Assembly: GCA_036429605.1 (NCBI GenBank)
Contig: JAVFKD010000002.1
Location: 2,666,001-2,730,000 of the forward strand
From: Cladobotryum mycophilum
Lineage: Eukaryota > Ascomycota > Sordariomycetes > Hypocreales > Hypocreaceae
DNA length: 64,000 nucleotides
Reading direction: 5' to 3'
Program-made: the position numbers and the translations under genes
Shown here: positions 20,263 to 29,116 of the stretch, in pieces
Numbering within the stretch: the first letter of the stretch is position 1
Layout: every line of letters starts with the position of its first letter
The notes under the pieces: generated by a model
The model's input: only the letters and a program-made list of their open reading frames with translations
Told to the model about the DNA's origin: nothing
Databases searched by the model: none

Positions 20263-22676
20263 GAGGGTGCTGCTGTTTATCAGCACCACAAATCGCCCAA
20301 AATTCCTCCGCCAAAGTCATCTCGACTCCCTTCCAACATTCCCTTGCGGACCCTCCCTTCACGCTCCGACCACGACCACGACCACGACTCTCCATCGGCG
20401 TCACTTCTGCCATCACGGGGAGACGGCGCCCCTCTATCTCGTCGCCCATCCGGATCCGACTCGTCCTCCTGGACCGACACGGGCGATATTGGCGACCAGC
20501 TGGGAGACGAACACGATCCCGTCCGCATCCAACTTCCCGACGACATTGAGGACGAACTGCTAGCCGGTGTCCATCGTCGACAGCATAAACCGCAGAAGAA
20601 GGTCCGCATCTACGATCCTTCTCCACACCCGAGCGATCGCTCCATCTCTCAACCTGGCGTCATTGATAAAGAGGCCATTGAAGTTCCAAACGTTCGTCCT
20701 CGATATCCCACTCGGGCAGAACGCTGCATCGGCGCCATCATGGCGGGTTCATCAGGATCCGTCCATGGCCTTACAGGCAAACCATTACTGTACGCTGTCC
20801 ATCGCCTTGTCGTATGGCACTCGCCGACACAGATTATACTGACCACTGTCTCACTCGATGCAGATACTTCACCAGTATTTTTGTTTCATTAGGTGTATTT
20901 CTCTTCGGATATGACCAAGGCGTCATGTCGGGCATTATTACGTATTTCTCCCCTCTTCCATCCTACACCACCATGGCTTGTGACTGACATGTAGCTCCCA
21001 GCGGCCCATACTTTAATGACTATTTCGGTCACCCATCCAAGGCCGAAGTCGGCACCATGGTTGCCATTCTAGAAATTGGTGCCTTCATTACTTCGCTCAT
21101 GGTCGGTCGAGTTGGTGACATCATCGGCCGCCGAAAGACTATTCTATATGGCTCCTGTATTTTCTTCGTCGGTGGCGCGCTCCAAACCATGGCTACCTCC
21201 ATGGCAATGATGATGGTGGGTCGAATTGTTGCGGGTTTTGGTGTTGGTATGCTCTCCACCATCGTACCTGTCTACCAGTCGGAAATTTCTCCCCCCACAA
21301 TCGTGGAAAGCTGGCCTGCATTGAATTCTCCGGCAACATTATTGGTTATACCACCTCCGTCTGGGTTGATTATGGTTGCGGCTACATCGAGAGCAACAAC
21401 TCCTGGCGCATCCCCCTCATGATGCAATGCATCATGGGAGCTCTCCTGGGAGTGGGTAGTCTAGTTATAGTTGAATCCCCCAGGTAATTGCATCCTCCGA
21501 CTAAACTGTCCGCTCAATAGCTAACCGCGCTAGATGGCTACTCGACAACGATCATGACGAGGAGGGTATGGTGGTTATTGCTAACCTCTATGGTGGTGGT
21601 GACATTCACAACACCAAGGCCCGCGAGGAGTACCGTGATATCAAGATGAACGTTCTCCTTCAGCGTCAAGAGGGTGAGCGCACCTACTCTGAAATGTTCC
21701 GTCGCTATCGCAACCGTGTCTTCATTGCCATGTCGGCTCAAGCTCTCGCACAACTCAACGGCATCAATGTCATTTCCTACTATGCGCCGTACGTTTTTGA
21801 ATCTGCTGGATGGGTCGGACACGATGCTGTTCTCATGACTGGCTTGAACGGCATCACTTATTTCTTGTCTACTATTCCGCCATGGTATCTTGTGGACAGA
21901 TGGGGCCGTCGTCCTATTCTTCTTAGCGGAGCCGTTCTCATGGCAATCTCTCTCTCACTTATTTCTTATTTCCTCTACCTTGACTTTAAGTGGACGCCTC
22001 GGTTGGTTGTTCTCTTTGTCATGATCTACAACGCCGCATTCGGGTACTCATGGGGCCCGGTTCCCTGGCTCTACCCTCCCGAAATCCTTCCCCTCAGCAT
22101 TCGTTCCAAGGGTGCTAGCTTGTCGACAGCCACAAACTGGGCTGCAAACTGGCTGGTTGGTGAAATGACGCCCATTTTACAAGAGTGGATCAAATGGCGT
22201 CTTTATCTCGTCCATGCCTTCTTCTGCGCTGCTAGTTTCGTCATTGGTAAGTCATAAAACACCTCACTGGGTAACACGATCATAAGCTTACGCGATTTTA
22301 CAGTCTACTTTACATACCCAGAAACATGTGGAGTTCGTCTTGAGGAAATGGATTCACTCTTTGGCGACGCCAGCACTGTTGCGGGCACACCTTCTTTCCA
22401 GGGCGAGACCGGGTCATTGATCCGTGGAGGCTCTCCCATTGGGTCTGGTCGTCTCCCCTTTGGCGGCCCTTCTCCGATCCCTGGTCTTACATTCGACCCC
22501 CTGATGTTGATGACGACAGTAAGTCTCAAGTTCAGACAGGCGGGGAGGACCGAAGCATCGGTGGGTGGCTGTCAAGGGTTGCTGGTCGTAGCCGCGCCAG
22601 CAGTGTTGGCAGCGGGGCTGGCCGATATGCACCCCTTGGGCAACAAGAAGATGGCAACCGTAACGATAACAACTGA
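20263..22676 (+). CDS. Sugar transporter (major facilitator family), two single-base frame breaks, start unresolved
   Basis: A hexose/pentose-type MFS permease of the plasma membrane. Exons 20263-20789, 20864-20941, 21002-21483, 21534-22246 and 22304-22676 carry an acidic cytosolic N terminus and twelve expected membrane segments. Motifs seen are GVFLFGYDQGVMSGIIT, GRVGDIIGRRKT, PVYQSEISPP, VESPRWLL, LNGINVISYYAP, DRWGRRPILL and YPETCGVRLEEMDSL. Frame is lost twice by one base: at the C6 run 21291-21296 (HNRGKLACIEF follows in another frame) and at the C5 run 22497-22501 (the tail GRYAPLGQQED follows). With both corrected the exons total 725 codons including stop. No ATG lies in frame before 20740. 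It is either an intact gene with assembly errors or a recent pseudogene; the former is preferred. Confidence 0.8.
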
Positions 22677-23433
22677 GGCGGACTGTCTGAATTTATTTCG
22701 ATAGAATTTTTGCATATAGATTGTGGGGTGGGAAGCGGAAAGCGTCACTCTACCAAGTAGAGCACTGTCAACCAGTCTTGGACTTGACTATTGCGTCGGC
22801 ATGGGAGGGGTGGGTTTACGGTATACGGCAGACACAAACAGTATGGGTTATAATGATGCTGTTAGAGCGCGGTTGATGTTTTACGGGAGCGATGAACTAT
22901 TCGAGCGATATAACCAGACCGTAATGACCTTTGGGAAAGATGGTTGGAGTTGCTGTTCGTCTAAAATGTAATGGTCTCAATGGATGGCGTTGAGAAGGCG
23001 CATTAGACATGGGAAGCAGTTGATATTGCATGGGCTAAGTCGGGTCAGGCTTGACTGGAGACGTCTGAATGATACGAGTTTCAACTGCACAACTAAGCCG
23101 AGGTTTTCCTTCCCTCCACTGTTCATTATGCTGTCAAACATGTGGCTTGTCTTTTGATTCCTGCAGTGATGCCGTGCGTTGATGACTTGATACTAACACG
23201 AATATCATCTTGACTCTTCTCAATGCCTTGGCTTTCTAACCGTTTTCCATCCGTTCTCTACCATTATTTCTTATCTTCACCGTCGTTGAATCGCCCCCAC
23301 ATGGACTTGCCTATCATTTTGACGGATAACTAGATCTCTAGACCCTACAGCGTACCGAAATTCCAAGGGTTCAATAGTTTTAGCCCTGCTCTCCCCAGCC
23401 TTGAATTGCAGAGCCTCCCTCTGACGGCAAGAG
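22677..23433. other. Intergenic region before the F-box pseudogene
   Basis: About 760 bases: 3' region of the transporter and upstream region of the F-box relic. Only short open frames with no recognisable domain are present. Confidence 0.5.
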
Positions 23434-24990
23434 ATGGCTAAATGGGCAGAGTTGCCCCCCGAGATTCGACTCTACGTCTTTCGCTATTTGGCGGAAAACC
23501 CTAATAGCCTTTCTGGACAGAGAAAGGCCGGGTTCGCCAATTATTCGCTCGTTTCAAAAGAATGGCAGAATTTCTTTGAAAGGGAACTCTATCGTCGCTT
23601 ACGGTTGCAGACAGAATGTTTGGACGCCTTTGTAAATCTTGTCCGTCCAAGACGACTGATTCGACATGTCTGGTTTTGCATTGAGCTGGCTCGTTATGGC
23701 TGTTTTCAGTGTAATCTCCTTCCGGGACCAGGCCTAGCCGAAAACGATAGAGGCAAGGTGGAAAATGCCATTATACACCTGTTCACGGTTCTCAGCACAT
23801 AGGAGATGGGTCGAGATACAGAGGGGCTAACATTAGAACTCACCGTGTTTTCTCCTAGCGACTCGGAACATTTCTTCCAAAAGAATATGCACTACGACGC
23901 AGACTTTCATCCAATGAGTGAACATATGCTTCCTCACGCCGTTATTCACGATATTCCTCATGGGTGGTATTTGGGGCAACAAATAGAGCCCCCCTTATGT
24001 CGGCAGTTGCTAGACTACAAAGGGCCTTGCATCCGGAATTTGAACAAAGATTGCCAAGTGTCGAAGCTGTTACGAGTTTCATTTTCCGTCGAACCACTCG
24101 ATGTCGGATCTGGTCTCGAGCTGTCTGTGAGATGGTTCATTGTCTCCCCAAGCTTAAGCATCTTACCTACGAGCCATGGCGTGAACTCGTCAAGCCATAC
24201 GTCGATGAATAGGGTAAGCCATACCGTGTGGTTTTTTTGCGTTGAAGATTCCCGGCTGACACTAAAAGGTCATCGAACGCTCCTCCTAAATGGCCTGGTG
24301 CCTTCACTAAAGAGCATATCAATATTTGAGGACTTCAATGAGGACTACATTAAAATCATGGCGCAGAGCTGGGGCAATGCCCTTCAAACACAGGCGCTCG
24401 TTCAGATGTGGTCATGGTTTCCAGAAAAGCTTCGAACCCCAAGTCGACGTACTAGCTCCTTTTTGGCCGAGCGAAGTTTGGACCTCGAGAAGGTTTCTGC
24501 ATCATACCTCGTAGACGCGGTATACTTTTTCGACTATTGCCAACCTCACTAGGTGTGGGATAATTTGGAGGTGTTAACCCTGACATCTGTTTTATTCTTA
24601 AGTGAGCCTCACTCCGAGGCAATCCTTGACTTTCTTAGGGTGGTGGCTTCGATAGCCTTGAGGATGCCCAAGCTTCAACGCCTTGATATATGGTTTGGGA
24701 TGAAGAGGAACGGTGCTGCTTTCCGATACCAGGTGGAAAAAGGATTGGCTACGATAGGCTGGCATGGCGTCTGGAGTTTGAATCTACAAGATATTGGTGA
24801 TGATTGGGAGAAAGTTGCGGAGCTGCATACAGGAAGATCCCTTTCCATCAACACGTATCGGTTGGTGGATGAGGCAGATATCTGGTCGCATGCCGCGGCT
24901 ATTTGTGCATTTGGGATTAGCAAGGAGGTGATTCACCCAGCGTCTTTGCTGGAGATTGAGGAGGAATCAAGGTATTATTATTTTTCATGA
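23434..24990 (+). pseudogene. Disabled F-box family gene (three in-frame TAG codons, one frame break)
   Basis: Encodes what would be a protein of about 500 aa: an N-terminal F-box (ELPPEIRLYVFRYLA, then YSLVSKEWQNFFERELYRRL) and a long C-terminal region typical of a large Sordariomycete F-box family. Motifs include RHVWFCIELARYGC, LPSVEAVTSF, LTYEPWRE, SISIFEDFNED, SLDLEKVSASYLVDA and VLTLTSVLF. In-frame TAG codons stand at 23800-23802, 24210-24212 and 24550-24552. At the first and third, family members have Trp as I recall (LSTW, QPHW), so TGG became TAG. The frame also slips by one base at the C6 run 23989-23994. One intron (24214-24268) can still be read. F-box proteins recruit substrates to SCF ubiquitin ligases. 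With the TAG codons real, only a 122-aa fragment would be made. Confidence 0.8.
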
Positions 24991-25384
24991 TCAGTTTCTT
25001 GAGTTATGTTTTTAAGGGTGGGCTGTATTGGGTTGTATATAGCGGATATTATTCTGAGTAGCGAATCAGCAAATGTGCAGAGTTTTGATGAACGGACTCT
25101 ATTTTGTTTCATAGGAGTTTCTGTCGCATAGTCAGTATCCAATTACTGAAGCCTTTAAATGTACTTGAAGGCTTGATGGCTAGAGATTGAATGTCTATGG
25201 GGGTTCTTCATAAAGCTGTTGATGGTCATTGAGGGCCGTACATGTTTTGATACATCGCACTGTGCTTGATACAGAAATCTCAACCCACCATGGCGTCGTC
25301 TTACAACCCAGAACCTGGCTCAGAACAAGTCCATAATTCTCAGACAAAACCAAAACTAAAACCAAAAAAAAAAACACATCAACC
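24991..25384. other. Intergenic region upstream of the LYR gene
   Basis: About 390 bases. A short open frame overlaps the start of the LYR gene but shows no domain. No other feature is seen. Confidence 0.5.
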
Positions 25385-25687
25385 ATGGCATCCAACCTTG
25401 AAATTCTGCATGCCTACCGGGGCCTCTACCGGGGCCTCCTCCGCGCAGTCCAGTACTCCACCCCAGCCCGCTACATCGCGCGGGACCAGATCCGCGCAGC
25501 GTTCCGCGAGCCGGACGCCGCGTGGGACGCCGAGGGCGTGAAGCGCACGGTTTGGTTCCTCGAGGCGGCGGCCAAGGAGAAGGGGCTGGAGCACAGGATC
25601 CTGAAGAACTTGCTTCAGGTTAGGTCTATGAGGAGGGCGGAGGTGAAGCAGTGGAAGAGGACGGTGAATGAGAGTAGGCAGAAGTGA
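25385..25687 (+). CDS. LYR-motif mitochondrial-type small protein
   Basis: A single exon of 100 aa, basic and probably alpha-helical. It begins MASNLEILHAYRGLYRGLLRAV, with a Leu-Tyr-Arg motif in the first helix (GLYRGLLR). It continues YSTPARYIARDQIRAAFR, VKRTVWFLEAA and LEHRILKNLLQVRS. This arrangement fits the fungal LYR/Complex1_LYR-like superfamily (I believe the DUF1763 group). LYR proteins act as assembly or Fe-S transfer factors in the mitochondrial matrix. The ATG at 25385 is preceded by an A-rich leader. Codon use is strongly GC-biased in the middle third. It is convergent with frataxin, itself a Fe-S assembly protein; this may be coincidence. Confidence 0.75.
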   Translation: MASNLEILHAYRGLYRGLLRAVQYSTPARYIARDQIRAAFREPDAAWDAEGVKRTVWFLEAAAKEKGLEHRILKNLLQVRSMRRAEVKQWKRTVNESRQK

Positions 25688-26206
25688 GTTTTGGGGCCTT
25701 TCTTTCTTTCTTTCTCCCCCTTTTTAAATATGAAACTGTGACACTACTTTTTCTGTGGTCGAGTTTTTTTTTGTTAAGTTAGGTGGTTTCTATCCTGTCA
25801 AGATATTATTGGATATGGTGCTAATGATAATTTTTTTAAGGAGTGATCCCATGAAGGACCATCAACAGACTGCTTCGCAGCATTATGACATGACGGTTGC
25901 CATGCTCAACAAGACCATGGGATTATGTCTGCGATGAGCATGACCGGGGGAACGGACGCAGAGATAGGAGGCACCTAATCGTTCACAAGAAGGTGGTGGC
26001 GATCCATGAATCAAGAGAAAAGATGCTCCAGGTCATAGAGTTGTATAATACATTGAGTTGTACAGATCTTTCAGCGATTTTCAACGTTGGCTCAAAACGT
26101 TTTTAGCATCAATAAAGTTACAAAATTTGCCATATGCTCCCCACGCATCCGCTCCCCATGCTTCCTTTGTGACCAGAAGACCACAAATTCCAAAGGCGAT
26201 TATAAT
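25688..26206. other. Convergent 3' region of the LYR gene and frataxin
   Basis: About 520 bases with a CTTT repeat at 25701-25718 and T-rich runs. Short open frames here have no recognisable content. Confidence 0.5.
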
Positions 26207-26900
26207 CTAGCTGTCCACAGGACCTGTGATATCGACGCCAATCTCCCCTAGGACGAGCGCATCCAAAGTCGATCCATCCCTGGAGTAAACCCAGAATCCG
26301 ATTGCGGTACCTTCCTTGTCTCCTTGGCCCTCGCTGACGACGCTCCAGTCATAGCGTTTAGGGCCGGAGATGGGCGAGGAGAGCCAGATCTGCTTGTTGG
26401 GGGGTTGCTTGTTGATGACATAGGTGCCCTTGTCGGCAACCGTGATGGTCATGACGCCGGCCTGCATGATGGGGTTAGCCGAGAATACGACGGCGTTTTG
26501 TTAAAAGTCAAAGGCAAGGCAAGGCATGGCATACTGAGTACTCCACATCAAGATCTTCCCTGCTCTCCTGAAGCTGCTCAAACTTGGCCAAGGCGTTGTC
26601 CAGGTAGTTGTCTGAAATTTCGTGGTACTCTTCGTCGGTCAGCTCTGCGACGACGTACTTTGTCTCTGGCGTTGGGCTGTCCTTGGTGGTGGGGGTTGAA
26701 GTGTCCGGCATGATGCCCTTGTACAGCCTGGCGCATGATGAGAATGCCCGCTGAGGGGCAGCAACTGGTGGATAGGCAGCGCGGAATGCCGTGGGAACAA
26801 TCTTCAAGTTTGCGCGTGTCGCAATTGTGTTGCGGGCAGCTCGTGGGATGAACCGGGAAGCTTGAGCTATGCCCTGTCGTGAGACAGCGAATGACGCCAT
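26207..26900 (-). CDS. yfh1: Frataxin, mitochondrial iron chaperone
   Basis: Acts in mitochondrial iron-sulfur cluster assembly. Two exons (complement 26535-26900 and 26207-26461) join in phase 0 to 206 aa. The first 60 or so residues are rich in Ala, Arg and Ser and lack acidic residues, as expected for a matrix targeting sequence. The frataxin fold follows: an acidic first helix (LTDEEYHEISDNYLDNALAKFEQL) ending in EDLDVEYS. Then come the beta sheet residues AGVMTITVADKGTYVINKQPP and the invariant QIWLSSPISGPKRYDW. The intron splits the protein between the acidic helix region and the sheet. It is divergent from AP-3 sigma with 504 bp between the starts. Confidence 0.95.
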
Positions 26901-27404
26901 TGTTTGAAAGAATGAACTTTTGTTACCGAGTCGAAATAGTATGCTTCAATTCAAAAAGAGTGATGGCCGAAGGATGAATTTACAAGACTGCAGAAGTAAA
27001 GAATTGGATGAAGAATCGCTGATATGAAACCGTCCTCAATGTTCAATTGGATTTTTTGTCTTTGGAGGGGAGGAGAAAATCGAGAAGCTCCCCGCGCTGC
27101 AACTGTGAGTTGAAGTTGTGTTGCAGCAAGTCGGAAGCTTGGATGTGTAGAAGCTGCCTAGGCAAGGGAGTGTGCAACCAATAGGACCGTTTGCGTTAAA
27201 ATTACCACTAAAAGATACTCATTCATCAACGTAAATAAGGATCTGTTAAAAGTACTATCAAGTATCTTGCTTAGTCACACAAGCTGAGCTACATGACTGC
27301 ATGACCGCACTGTTCTGCCTTCATCGGCGGCCCCACCATCGTCTGCTTCCTGGTTCCATCAACATCCCACCTCCATATGAGAATGACGATTCTGGTTTGC
27401 GACC
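26901..27404. promoter_or_regulatory. Intergenic region between yfh1 and aps3 (divergent starts)
   Basis: 504 bp separate the two start codons and must hold both promoters. No TATA box or clear operator stands out. Confidence 0.45.
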
Positions 27405-28031
27405 ATGATTAATGCCTTCTTGGTCTTTAATGGCCAAGGCCAGCCCCGGCTTACCAAATTCTACACCCAGTTGGTATGCGCAACGCGTACCCTCTCCCTT
27501 ATGTGCCTTGCGCCAGAAAGCTGACCCACGCCAAAGGACACTAGTATGCAGCAACGACTGATATCCGAGATCTTTACCCTCGTATCGAACCGACCGTCTG
27601 GCTCCTGCAACTTCCTACCCCTACCGCCTCTCCTCGCTGCTTCCGGTACCTCACACAGCCCGGCCGAAGAGCAGCACGACGTCCCCTCCTTGGTGACTTA
27701 CCGCCACTATGCGACCCTCTTCTTTATCATAATCTCCACGTCAACCGAGTCCCCGCTCGCGCTGATCGACCTAATACAAGTATACGTCGAGGCACTTGAC
27801 AAACTATTCGAGAACGTGTGCGAGCTCGATCTCATCTTCAACTTTGAAACCCTTCATGCCACCCTATCGGAAATGATTATTGGAGGCGTCGTCATCGAAA
27901 CCAGTTTGGATCGCATCGTGTCTGGGGTCAGGGCGCAGGGAACTGTTGCCAAGAGGCCGGTGAACGAAGGGCGCGGCACGATAGGCACTGGACTCGGCAT
28001 GGGTGCTAATTTCGCCTGGACAGCGAGGTGA
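27405..28031 (+). CDS. aps3: AP-3 adaptor complex sigma subunit
   Basis: The small subunit of AP-3, which sorts cargo from the Golgi/endosome to the vacuole. Two exons (27405-27473 and 27537-28031) give 187 aa; yeast Aps3 is 194. Exon 1 reads MINAFLVFNGQGQPRLTKFY, the conserved longin-like start. Exon 2 continues DTSMQQRLISEIFTLVS and contains YRHYATLFFIIISTSTESP, then ALIDLIQVYVEALDKLFENV and CELDLIFNFETLHATLSEMI. These are the clathrin adaptor small-chain signature. An insert after LPLPPLLAASG is usual in fungal AP-3 sigma. The 63-nt intron has GTATGC and AAAG ends with a CTGAC branch site. Confidence 0.94.
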
Positions 28032-28184
28032 TGAAGCATTGCGCCAGCATGGGAGAGGGGGTTCAAATAGACTATCGAAGACTATAGGCATACAGGTTTT
28101 ATTTTATTACCCAAACAAAAGAACCAACGCCAAAACGCCAAAATTCAGATTATATCACAGAATTTAGGGAATTTATCATACGAT

Positions 28185-28728
28185 TCATTTCGATTCTGGC
28201 TTTTGCGACGACGGGTTTATCTCTGGAGCATCTTTTCGGCGTTCGTACCGTTTGTCAGGGTCGAGGACACCAAAGAGATTGGCGGCACGGCGGCGAATCT
28301 ATGCCTTGATGTGAGCAACTGCCAGAGTATATACATGTATGTATATATGGAGACGGAACGTACCTCTTCAGATGGCTTATACTTTTGGCCATACCATTCG
28401 AATTCGGAGTAGAATAGGAGCCATACTAGAGCGGCTGCGTTTTGGTCAGCATGAGTATCAGTTAATTCCGTGAATGAAGCTCACCTGTGATTGTGGCGAG
28501 CTGCGCATATTTGACTGCCTTGTCCCATCTCGGCCTTCGACTTGCTAGAGAAATGCGACGCTTGTATTTCTTCTCAAATCGGAGTTGCTGTTGGTGATCC
28601 AACCCTTTGAAATCAGGTGGCCACACCTTTCGAGCTTGGTAGGGATTGCTTCCGATAGTCGGGAGCACGCTTTTGGACAATGGTTCCTTTGCCGATTGGG
28701 CGAGCCGCCTGGCAAGTGTCGAAAACAT
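28185..28728 (-). CDS. Unrecognised small protein with one membrane segment, possibly mitochondrial
   Basis: Three exons (complement 28485-28728, 28364-28434, 28185-28298) join in phase to 142 aa. The N terminus (MFSTLARRLAQSAKEPLSKS) is basic and amphipathic, like a mitochondrial presequence. A Trp/Pro/Arg-rich stretch follows (KVWPPDFKGLDHQQQLRFEK, then RRPRWDKAVKYAQL). Next is one hydrophobic segment (ITAALVWLLFYSEFEW) and a charged tail (RRRAANLFGVLDPDKRYERR). I do not recognise a named family, although the strong motif content and clean splicing indicate a real gene. It is divergent from the leucyl-tRNA synthetase, 388 bp away. Inner-membrane location is a guess from the presequence and single helix. 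Confidence 0.7.
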
Positions 28729-29116
28729 GGTTGCAGAAGAGTCATCAACCAATTCTGACTCTGGATTCAATGACGCAGGATCTAGGATGGCTTTCAAGCT
28801 AGGAAAGTAATACAAAAGATTTGGTGTAGTTTTAGCCACAGCTCAGCCTCAAGGGATCTAGCGCCACAGGTGTTTTTGGAAGGAATTGCCCCGCGATCGA
28901 TTTTCACCCCTCCTTGCAGAACAACCTTCGAAACCGGTCCCCCCACCAAATCCTCTCGTGACTCAAACAAAACACGGAGAGAAAAGACTGGCCGTCTTAT
29001 CTCAGTGGTTTGCAGAAGTGAGTCAAATAAATCGTGGGAGAAGTATAAGAAGAGCCATTTTATCATTGGGCTTCTTAAGAGCTCTCTCTATCGGTCACTG
29101 AATTACCCCCGCGATA
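28729..29116. promoter_or_regulatory. Shared promoter region of the small membrane protein gene and leuRS
   Basis: 388 bp between divergent starts. No specific element recognised. Confidence 0.45.

Noticed and set aside
25743..26106. Small plus-strand frames after the LYR gene
   Set aside because: Start in a T-rich run; no family features; lie in the convergent 3' region.
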